NCBI RefSeq assembly: GCF_000332515.2
Contig: NZ_AOGZ02000014.1
Span: forward strand, 372,001 to 436,000
Direction of reading: 5' to 3'
DNA: 64,000 nucleotides
Origin: Leptospira wolbachii serovar Codice str. CDC
Lineage (GTDB): Bacteria > Spirochaetota > Leptospiria > Leptospirales > Leptospiraceae
Shown here: one piece after another, positions 57,818 to 64,000 of the stretch
Position numbering within the stretch: the first letter of the stretch is position 1
Layout: every line of letters starts with the position of its first letter
Position numbers and translations under genes: made by a program
The notes under the pieces: generated by a model
What the model was told of the DNA's origin: nothing
Databases searched by the model: none
The model's input: the letters and a program-made list of their open reading frames with translations, nothing else

Positions 57818-57835
57818 TATCTGTTATAACAGATA
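57818..57835. promoter_or_regulatory. Perfect 18-bp palindrome upstream of the permease operon
   Basis: TATCTGTTATAACAGATA is fully self-complementary and contains TATAAC, a five-of-six -10 box for the plus strand. It ends 47 bases before the permease start. Its sequence differs from the doxX palindrome, so a different regulator is likely. Confidence 0.6.
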
Positions 57836-57882
57836 TTTTTCTTGAAATCCTCAAAATTTACGCCCCTAATGAAGCTGAATCA

Positions 57883-59253
57883 ATGTCCCAATCCACAAAG
57901 AAGACAAATCTTTCACTTTTTTCCTTGGTCTGCCTGGCCATTGGTCTGACCATCGGAGGGGGAATTTTCATTCTCACAAGCGTCCTCACAAAAGACCTCG
58001 GTGCGACTTTACCTTATTTTTATCTTTTGGCGTCCGTTCCCATGTTCTTTATCATCTTTCCTGTGGCGGTACTCGGAAGATATTTTCCCACCAATGGGGG
58101 GATCTATTTTTATCCGAGTCGCCTCGTCTCCCCGAGGTTTGCCTTTCTCGTCACCTGGATTTTTCTAACCACAGCAAGCTTCGGTCAAGTTCCCTTATTC
58201 ACGCTTGCCTGTTCCGAGATCTTATTTCAAATATTTCCCTTTGGTTCCAAAGAAATTTGGGCCTTTTCCATTCTGACTGTTTTCTTTCTCTTAAATGTAT
58301 TGGGACTGAAACCCGTACTTTTTGTACAAAATCTCCTAGTTTCCGTATTGGTATTTCTACTTGGGTATTCGATCTTTCGGTTTGCCGATCCAAGAGCCAT
58401 CCCGCAAATTTCCCCCGATTCGTTCCCTAGTTTTGTATCTGGATTAAAAACCATCTCAATTCTATGTTTTACTTTTTTCGGATCTAATGCGATTATAGAA
58501 CTCGGAAAAGAATCAGGAAAACCCAAACACTTACTCAAAGCTTTTTTATGGGCATTTCCCATTGTTGTACTTCTTTATTTTAGTTTTAGTTTTGCTGTAT
58601 CCACTCTCGGGCCGGGAGATCCAACTCTTCCCCCTTCCGATTATCTTTTTCATTTGATTCGGAGTCGTTTGACCCAAGTAGAATACAAACTTTTTCTTTT
58701 AGGCGGACCTCTTCTTGCCGTAGTTACTTCGTTAAACGGAATTTTTCTCATCCAAACAAAGTCCTTTATCTGCTTGATAGAAGACGGATGGTTTCCTTTC
58801 CTAAATAATGAAAGGAAATCCCCTTCTTATCTGAAAATTTTTACCATCATCTATATTCTTTCCACATTAGGTTTATACTTACAATGGAATCTGGAAACCT
58901 TAGCGACTTATTCTACAGTCGGTTGGTTCTTTGTTGTTCTATCTCAATTGTTTTCACTCTTTGTTGCAAAAAAAATCTTAAAAGAAAACGGTTATTTCCC
59001 TAAATTATTTTTTAGAAAATCGATCACATTCGTGACCATCCTCGGATTTATTTTTGCGCTTCTTTTAACGGGAATTCTCCTATTCCGTTTGAACGAGGAT
59101 CGAAAATTACTCGGTCTTATCATAGTGAGTGGATTTGGGTTTTTCTATTCTTATCTAATATCAAAAGCCAAAGATTGGGAACCCAAAGAACAGTCAGAAA
59201 GAAAACAGGAAATACTCAAACTTTATTTAGAATCAGAGGATGCCAATGACTAG
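57883..59253 (+). CDS. APC-family amino acid permease
   Basis: A 456-residue transporter with about twelve membrane helices. The first helix has the APC signature GLTIGGGIFILTSVL, and helix 6 contains FFGSNAIIELGKESGKP. It imports amino acids or related amines; the substrate cannot be read. The last 14 bases overlap the AhpD-like gene and that in turn overlaps the SDR gene, so the three are one translationally coupled operon. An 18-bp palindrome sits at the likely promoter. The ribosome-binding site is weak. Confidence 0.87.
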   Translation: MSQSTKKTNLSLFSLVCLAIGLTIGGGIFILTSVLTKDLGATLPYFYLLASVPMFFIIFPVAVLGRYFPTNGGIYFYPSRLVSPRFAFLVTWIFLTTASFGQVPLFTLACSEILFQIFPFGSKEIWAFSILTVFFLLNVLGLKPVLFVQNLLVSVLVFLLGYSIFRFADPRAIPQISPDSFPSFVSGLKTISILCFTFFGSNAIIELGKESGKPKHLLKAFLWAFPIVVLLYFSFSFAVSTLGPGDPTLPPSDYLFHLIRSRLTQVEYKLFLLGGPLLAVVTSLNGIFLIQTKSFICLIEDGWFPFLNNERKSPSYLKIFTIIYILSTLGLYLQWNLETLATYSTVGWFFVVLSQLFSLFVAKKILKENGYFPKLFFRKSITFVTILGFIFALLLTGILLFRLNEDRKLLGLIIVSGFGFFYSYLISKAKDWEPKEQSERKQEILKLYLESEDAND

Positions 59254-59788
59254 GATTAGTTTAACAGAATACGCTTCATCAGATGCGGAAGTTAAAAGAG
59301 AATACGACTACCAAATCCAAAAAAACGGAAGGATCACGAATATGAAGAGGACTCTTCTTCATTCGATACCATCTTACAAAGCCTATATGGAATGGTATGT
59401 TTTGAAAGAGGAAATGGTTCCTTTCCTCGGCGAAAGACCTTTCACTATTTTTTCCCATGCTCTATCAGCAGAAACCGATTGTTTGATATGTTCCACTTTC
59501 TTTCGAAGGATCATCTTTGATTGGGGAGAAAATCCAGACACCATTCAATTCAATGAAACAGAAGATCTTTTAGTGGAATTTGCCAGGGAAATTGTAAAAA
59601 ATTCCAATACGGTTTCCGATTCCATTTTCCAAAGATTACAATCCAAGTTTGATGAAAAACAAATCGTTCTTCTTACTGCTTTTGCAGGCATTATGATTGC
59701 GACAAATATCTTCAACAATGTATTAAAAATCCCACTCGACGAAGTATTAAAACCATTCACAAAAAAAGGAAATCACCATCATGACTAA
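59240..59788 (+). CDS. AhpD-like (carboxymuconolactone decarboxylase family) protein
   Basis: A 182-residue all-helical protein. It shows the family CxxC in ETDCLICSTFF, but the His normally four residues after the second Cys is Phe, so the classical AhpD proton relay is incomplete. Start may be the ATG at 59240 or 59246. It lies between a permease and an SDR gene with overlaps of 14 and 8 bases, which suggests one catabolic or detoxifying pathway. A peroxidase-like or hydrolytic role is uncertain. Confidence 0.78.
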   Translation: MPMTRISLTEYASSDAEVKREYDYQIQKNGRITNMKRTLLHSIPSYKAYMEWYVLKEEMVPFLGERPFTIFSHALSAETDCLICSTFFRRIIFDWGENPDTIQFNETEDLLVEFAREIVKNSNTVSDSIFQRLQSKFDEKQIVLLTAFAGIMIATNIFNNVLKIPLDEVLKPFTKKGNHHHD

Positions 59789-60587
59789 AGAATTCTCCAA
59801 TCAAGTTGTATTCATTACGGGCGCTGCCCACGGACAAGGGAGAGAAACGGCTCTGGCCTTTGCAAGAGAAGGTGCAAAGATTGCTGCCTTAGATGTTGCT
59901 AAACCCTTAAGTTATCCTTCATATACTTTGGGTACAAACGAGGAGCTGGTATCTCTAAAAAAGGAAATAGAATCCTTGGGATCAGAAGCCATCCTCCTAA
60001 CAGCCGATGTGCGAAACTCAAAAGAAGTAGAAGTTGCCGTTACAGAAACGATTTCTAAATTTGGAAGGATTGATGTATTGTTTAATAACGCAGGGATTTG
60101 TGCTTATGGTTATTCTCATGAACTCACCGAAGAGGCTTGGGACAGTATGATTGATATCAATTTAAAAGGAGCTTGGGTGGTTGGAAGGTATGTGATTCCC
60201 CAAATGATCAAACAAAAATCAGGGGTCATCATCAACAATTCCTCCATTGCCGGCTTACGAGGTATGAACCGTCTCTCTCATTACGCCGCATCTAAATGGG
60301 GGCTCACTGGTTTATCCAAGTCCTGGGCCATTGAACTTGCCCCTTACGGGATCCGAGTCAATTCCCTTCATCCTACAGGAGTCAATACTCCCATGAACGA
60401 TGGTTTGGCGGCTATGGAAGGTGCCACTCCCATAGAGATTGCTGAGAGGTCTGCCGGGAACCTACTGCCCGTTCCTTGGGTCGAAACAGAAGATGTGGCC
60501 AACGCAGTTCTTTTTCTGTCCTCTAAAAAAAGTCGCTACATCACAGGTTCAGAATTTGTATTAGATGCCGGGTTACTGACCAGGTAA
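59781..60587 (+). CDS. Short-chain dehydrogenase/reductase
   Basis: A 268-residue NAD(P)-dependent oxidoreductase. The Rossmann motif is [16 protein letters not shown], the catalytic Ser in NNSSIAG and the YAASK pair follow. Asp in ALDVAKP after the second strand favours NAD over NADP. The closest pattern I recognise is the SDR group including carveol-type dehydrogenases, which act on alicyclic or terpenoid alcohols; this is a loose match. Third gene of the permease operon. The 85 bases that follow hold a small GTGGAA/TTCCAC dyad. Confidence 0.88.
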   Translation: MTKEFSNQVVFITGAAHGQGRETALAFAREGAKIAALDVAKPLSYPSYTLGTNEELVSLKKEIESLGSEAILLTADVRNSKEVEVAVTETISKFGRIDVLFNNAGICAYGYSHELTEEAWDSMIDINLKGAWVVGRYVIPQMIKQKSGVIINNSSIAGLRGMNRLSHYAASKWGLTGLSKSWAIELAPYGIRVNSLHPTGVNTPMNDGLAAMEGATPIEIAERSAGNLLPVPWVETEDVANAVLFLSSKKSRYITGSEFVLDAGLLTR

Positions 60588-60672
60588 TTTTAGTCGGAGT
60601 GGAAGCATTTTAAGGTCATTCCACAAAGAAATTCTCCTTTTCCCATGGGGCGTAAAATTTACCCTTTCCCCT

Positions 60673-61599
60673 ATGTTAGATCGAATTCCGATTCCGAATC
60701 CCTTTGGCTGGGAGGGTTTATCCACTTTCAGCCTTCTCATGATGTTGGCCTTTCTTGTCGGTTCTTACCTCCTCCCAAAAGAGTTGGAACGAAAGAAGTT
60801 GGATCCGAGCCACTCGGATTGGTTGATTTTTCTTGGGATTTTAGGCACCTTGGTGGGCGCCAAAATTTTCTTTATCTTCGAAATTTGGGACCAAGTGTTT
60901 ATTGATGTTCCAGGATACGACGGGAAATACACATATCCCCTTACCCATTGGAATGGATTTCCTGGACATCCAGGACTTTGGTCTTCTCTATTTAGCGGGG
61001 GTGGTCTTGTATTTTTTGGAGGTCTTCTCTTTGGATGGCTTTTCATCACTCTATACTTTCGTCATCACAAACTAGACATTGGTGCCTATTACGATGCAGT
61101 CATTCCTGCCATTAGTATGGGTTATGCGATCGGAAGACTTGGATGTTTTGTGAGTGGGGACGGTTGTTACGGTTTTGCCACCGATGTAAGGATTCCTTTT
61201 TTCGTATTTGATTTTCATGGAGCTCATCCGTCCGGCGTTCCCGTTTGGAACACACCGGTGATGGAATCCATTATGGCCTTTGGCTATTTTGCTTATTTTC
61301 AATTTTGGGCAAGATACCAAAACTTTCGTAAATGGAGTATTGGAGCGCAGTTTCTCATCATCCATGGATTTGCAAGGCTCATTATCGAGTTTTTACGTGT
61401 GAATAAAGCGGTAATTCCATTTATCGATCCACCCACTTTAGTCAACATTCCTGATGCCAACGGAAACCCAACATTTCTTACCGGTTATTACTGGCATGGT
61501 TTTTCACAGTCACAATATATTTCTATTGCACTCATCCTCTTTGGCGTGTATCTTATGATTTCCAAAAAACTATGGTTAAAGGAGAAAACAAACGTATGA
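60673..61599 (+). CDS. lgt: Prolipoprotein diacylglyceryl transferase
   Basis: Adds the diacylglyceryl group to lipoprotein precursors at the inner membrane. The 308 residues have about seven helices, with the family signature in [17 protein letters not shown] and conserved [14 protein letters not shown] and [10 protein letters not shown]. The loop with GDGC differs from the GCCYG of enteric Lgt but is a known variant. It should act on the lipoproteins that LolA later carries. The ATG has little ribosome-binding site. The stop overlaps the next gene by 4 bases (ATGA). Confidence 0.88.
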   Translation: MLDRIPIPNPFGWEGLSTFSLLMMLAFLVGSYLLPKELERKKLDPSHSDWLIFLGILGTLVGAKIFFIFEIWDQVFIDVPGYDGKYTYPLTHWNGFPGHPGLWSSLFSGGGLVFFGGLLFGWLFITLYFRHHKLDIGAYYDAVIPAISMGYAIGRLGCFVSGDGCYGFATDVRIPFFVFDFHGAHPSGVPVWNTPVMESIMAFGYFAYFQFWARYQNFRKWSIGAQFLIIHGFARLIIEFLRVNKAVIPFIDPPTLVNIPDANGNPTFLTGYYWHGFSQSQYISIALILFGVYLMISKKLWLKEKTNV

Positions 61600-62426
61600 A
61601 CCCTTCTCCATTTTTTGAAATCGAAAAAAGAAAAAACGTAGCCATCCTTTGGTTAAATCGTCCCGAAAAACGGAATGCCATGAATTGGCCTTTTTGGCGT
61701 GACCTGCCGGATATGGTGGATCAAATTAATGCCGACCCACAAATTCATTGTTTTGTGATTGCAGCCAAAGGAAAATCTTTCTCTACGGGACTTGATTTGG
61801 AAGAGTTCTTTCAAGAATTCAAATCAGTTTTCCAAGGAGAATTTGCAGACGGTAGAGAAAAACTTTACCAGCTCATTCTTACTATGCAAAAAGGAATCAA
61901 CGCCATCTACAATTCAAAAAAGCCATCCATTGCTCTAGTGCAAAAACACTGTATTGGTGGTGGACTGGATTTAGTATCCGCATGTGATATTCGTTATGCG
62001 TCAAAGGATGCTAGTTTTTCTCTCAGAGAATCCAAAGTAGCTATTGTTGCCGATATGGGATCTTTACAAAGACTACCGCATTTGATTGGCAATGCTCACA
62101 CAAGAGAATTGGCTTTGACCGGAAAAGACATCAGTGCAGAGGAAGCTCTTGAAATGGGACTTGTGACAAAAGTCACAGAAGACTTTGATTCTCTACTCCA
62201 AGCTGGATTAAAAACCGCAGAAGAAATTGCAGAGAACCCAACCATTGTGATCCGTGGAGTCAAACAAGTATTAAACCATGGAATTGGAAAAACCATCGAC
62301 GAGGGATTAGACTATGTAGCCGTTTGGAATGCGAGTATGCTTGATTCCAAAGACTTTCGTTCGGCCATTGGTGGGTTTATGGAAAGAAAACGACCTGTTT
62401 TCAATCCAGAAACCCGGGTAGACTAA
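61596..62426 (+). CDS. Crotonase-fold protein, dienoyl-CoA isomerase-like
   Basis: A 276-residue acyl-CoA enzyme. The oxyanion segments are [14 protein letters not shown] and [15 protein letters not shown]. The catalytic region reads [18 protein letters not shown], which matches delta3,5-delta2,4-dienoyl-CoA isomerases (Glu and Asp) rather than enoyl-CoA hydratases. It would help oxidise polyunsaturated fatty acids, a main carbon source for Leptospira. The ATG at 61596 follows AAAGGAG and overlaps lgt by 4 bases; a longer frame to 61572 is unlikely. Its TAA touches the stop of the small minus-strand gene. Confidence 0.87.
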   Translation: MNPSPFFEIEKRKNVAILWLNRPEKRNAMNWPFWRDLPDMVDQINADPQIHCFVIAAKGKSFSTGLDLEEFFQEFKSVFQGEFADGREKLYQLILTMQKGINAIYNSKKPSIALVQKHCIGGGLDLVSACDIRYASKDASFSLRESKVAIVADMGSLQRLPHLIGNAHTRELALTGKDISAEEALEMGLVTKVTEDFDSLLQAGLKTAEEIAENPTIVIRGVKQVLNHGIGKTIDEGLDYVAVWNASMLDSKDFRSAIGGFMERKRPVFNPETRVD

Positions 62427-62582
62427 TTAACAGTAGATGTCGAGTAACCTTTCGCTTTTTGCTTGTGGGCCTACTTTTTCTTCCACAGCCAACTTCATGA
62501 GTTTCTCGTTGAGTTGGTTTTGGGCCTGGAAAATTTCCTTCGGCAAATTGACGACTGAGTTAATAGGTGTAGATGGAACCAT
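62427..62582 (-). CDS. Small 51-residue protein of unknown function
   Basis: A short gene supported by a near-perfect ribosome-binding site (AAAAGGAGG, 7 bases from the ATG) and by filling the space exactly between its neighbours. The protein begins MVPSTPINSVVNLPKEIFQA, is amphipathic and mostly helical, and ends LLDIYC. It has no signal peptide or membrane segment. Its size and helix pattern recall the YjfB type of small motility-linked proteins, but the match is weak. It is divergent from the TPR gene with 80 bases between starts and convergent with the isomerase gene with no gap. Confidence 0.72.
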   Translation of the reverse strand: MVPSTPINSVVNLPKEIFQAQNQLNEKLMKLAVEEKVGPQAKSERLLDIYC

Positions 62583-62662
62583 AATAGGACCTCCTTTTAC
62601 AATCTTTACTCCCTATTCTACCCATCGGCGAATCCCTTATTTCCTGAAGTAAAAAACGTCGA

Positions 62663-63514
62663 ATGAGTTCTTTTTTTTCCCTGATCCGTGAAGCAAAACT
62701 CCTGGAAGATGAAAAGGAATTCACTCGAGCATTTAATGTTTATGCACAGAGTGAGTCACATACAACCGACGAATCTTCTCTTATCAAAATCAAAGCCAAA
62801 AAAGCCTGGTGTTTGTATGCCGTAGGGAACCCCAAAGAAACAGAATCACTCTTTCAAGACATCATCAAAAATTATCCATCTCATCCACTCAGTATCACCG
62901 TATACTCGCGTTATCTGATCAAATTGAAAAAATTTAAATCAGCAAAAGTTTTACTACAAAAAAGTATTACGTATTTTCCATCTTATCTAGAAAACTATCT
63001 ACTACTAGCTTCTCTCTTGAAAGATATGGAACGTTCGGAAGAAGCAATCAAAGTTTTAAAGAAAGCTCTTTCCCAAGAACACTTAAGTAATGGCCGAGGG
63101 ATTGATCGTAAAGACATTTGGGCAGAACTTGGGTCTTTATATTTTTCTCGCGGTGATTTTAATTCGGCACTTGCTTCTTTAAAAAAATCGCTTAAAATGG
63201 TGGAACCAGAAGAGTTCCTTGATTATGATCTTTTAGCTCTCTGTTATTTGGAAGCGGAAGATCCTGAAAACGCACTTACTTCCATCCGTACACATATCCA
63301 GTTCTGTAAAGAGATTGATCCGGAAACGCTAATCATCTTAGCTCGAGCCCATTGCCGACTGGGTAAGTTGGAAGAGGCTGCGAACAATCTCATCCAAGCT
63401 TATTCCATCGAAGATTCTTTATACTTAAAAGCAGCCGATTTTATCGACTTTGCACCACTACTTAGAAATGGTTTTTTTACAACCTTGGAGAATATTGAAT
63501 GGGAAGAACCATAA
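62663..63514 (+). CDS. Tetratricopeptide repeat protein
   Basis: A 283-residue protein built of about seven TPR units from residue 5 to 265 (for example DIWAELGSLYFSRGDFNSALASLKKSL). No signal peptide or membrane helix is seen, so it is probably a cytoplasmic scaffold. Its partners are unknown. The last 16 bases overlap the start of the helicase-like gene, so the two may be co-translated and work together. Confidence 0.85.
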   Translation: MSSFFSLIREAKLLEDEKEFTRAFNVYAQSESHTTDESSLIKIKAKKAWCLYAVGNPKETESLFQDIIKNYPSHPLSITVYSRYLIKLKKFKSAKVLLQKSITYFPSYLENYLLLASLLKDMERSEEAIKVLKKALSQEHLSNGRGIDRKDIWAELGSLYFSRGDFNSALASLKKSLKMVEPEEFLDYDLLALCYLEAEDPENALTSIRTHIQFCKEIDPETLIILARAHCRLGKLEEAANNLIQAYSIEDSLYLKAADFIDFAPLLRNGFFTTLENIEWEEP

Positions 63515-64000
63515 AACAAGAGTTTGGTTCACTGGAAGAAGAAATTCTAGATATAAAAACACTGTTATCCAAGGAGCGAGAATACGAACGTTCTTTATTT
63601 TTGGAAAAAGGTCAAAATGCCAAAGCCATTAAATTCGCACAGCTGGAAGATTTACGATTTGTTGTCGGTAATACGTGGAGAGCTGAATTCCAAATCTCCC
63701 CTTCCACGAAAGCAAAAGAATGGTTAAAATCTGGAATTCCCGTCCTTATCCAAGGTGAAACAGAAACCATATTCGGAAATATCTATAAGGCCACAGATTC
63801 TAAACTCACCATCCAAGTTCGAGGCGACTATGAATGGGAAGACCAAGAATTCCAAATCTCAAAATGGTTCCAAGAATCTACTTATGATTTGTATAATGAA
63901 ATCATTTCCAAAGTTTTAGAAGATAAAGAAAGTATATCACATAAAAAACTTAATTGGATATTGGGTTTTGGGCTCGGGGAAAAACCAACTCCTCCTAAAG
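63499..64000 (+). CDS. N-terminal part of a possible SF1B (IGHMBP2-like) helicase, truncated by the window
   Basis: An open frame from the ATG at 63499 runs beyond base 64000 without a stop, so only 167 residues are visible. The first 35 residues are an acidic coiled stretch (LEEEILDIKTLLSKEREYER). A small beta domain follows (about 50-125), then a helical region leading to GFGLGEKPTPPK. This order resembles the region before the Q motif and Walker A of IGHMBP2-type helicases in some bacteria, but no helicase motif is yet visible. The function is therefore tentative; the reading frame itself is secure. Confidence 0.6.
   Translation, partial: MGRTIKQEFGSLEEEILDIKTLLSKEREYERSLFLEKGQNAKAIKFAQLEDLRFVVGNTWRAEFQISPSTKAKEWLKSGIPVLIQGETETIFGNIYKATDSKLTIQVRGDYEWEDQEFQISKWFQESTYDLYNEIISKVLEDKESISHKKLNWILGFGLGEKPTPPK

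Noticed and set aside
1..64000. Mobile elements, prophage, CRISPR arrays or rRNA
   Set aside because: No transposase or integrase, no regular direct-repeat arrays and no rRNA-like sequence were seen on either strand.

Overview
This window reads as chromosomal DNA of a spirochaete of the genus Leptospira. That is an inference from content: a bactofilin next to a LysM/M23 peptidase, a small Cys-rich exported protein of a type I associate with Leptospira, several exported proteins I cannot place in any widespread family, frequent TTG starts, and a dense core-gene order. Base composition looks moderate to low in GC and fairly even, which would suit the saprophytic clade, but I could not compute it. 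I see no insertion sequences, prophage, CRISPR arrays or rRNA genes. One tRNA gene is present.

Layout. 1-4983 (+): a class A penicillin-binding protein (5' end outside the window), bactofilin, LysM/M23 peptidase and a lipoprotein hydrolase, i.e. a cell-wall and cell-shape group. 4984-6744 (-): exported transglutaminase-like protein. 6794-7567 (+): AraC-type regulator. 7659-11074 (-): fbaB, malQ and an Mpo1-like membrane protein, closed by a terminator. 11179-13523 (+): histidine kinase, response regulator and an exported protein. 13520-15259 (-): PAS/GAF/PP2C phosphatase. 15260-17581 (+): a long regulatory region with a sigma-54-like promoter, glnA, terminator, tRNA-Met and the Cys-rich protein. 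17672-20455 (-): a short SMC protein. 20534-22465 (+): Maf-type glycosyltransferase-like protein. 22429-28546 (-): a compact operon of a midasin-like AAA/VWA fusion, smpB, der, plsY and a 209-residue unknown. 28607-31224 (+): aminotransferase, prepilin peptidase, pdxH. 31315-32523 (-): ribBA. 32642-33019 (+): STAS protein.

33016-51408 (-) is a nearly unbroken same-strand run: MFS transporter, alaS, yajQ, ftsK, lolA, rodZ-like, rimO, pgsA, trpD, yajC, an unknown Thr/Lys-rich membrane protein, secD, secF, ribD, ribE. It joins division, shape, lipid synthesis, lipoprotein transport, protein export and riboflavin synthesis. 51482-52331 (-): rpsI and rplM. 52409-53317 (+): thiL. 53296-56123 (-): a receiver/kinase-like protein lacking the usual phospho-acceptor His, and pcnB. 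56176-57177 (+): a second M23 peptidase. 57254-57700 (-): DoxX. 57883-60587 (+): an overlapping permease / AhpD-like / SDR operon. The DoxX/permease intergenic region holds two perfect palindromes, one near each start. 60673-62426 (+): lgt and a dienoyl-CoA isomerase-like gene. 62427-62582 (-): a previously unlisted 51-residue gene with a strong ribosome-binding site. 62663-64000 (+): a TPR protein and the start of a possible helicase.

The observations I rate highest are the degenerate tandem-AAA/VWA protein, an SMC protein without a recognisable hinge, a glutamine synthetase with Phe at the usual adenylylation Tyr behind a sigma-54-like promoter, the pseudo-histidine kinase, the unknown protein between YajC and SecD, and the two-palindrome region at 57.7-57.8 kb. 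Six convergent gene pairs have no gap or overlap at their 3' ends.
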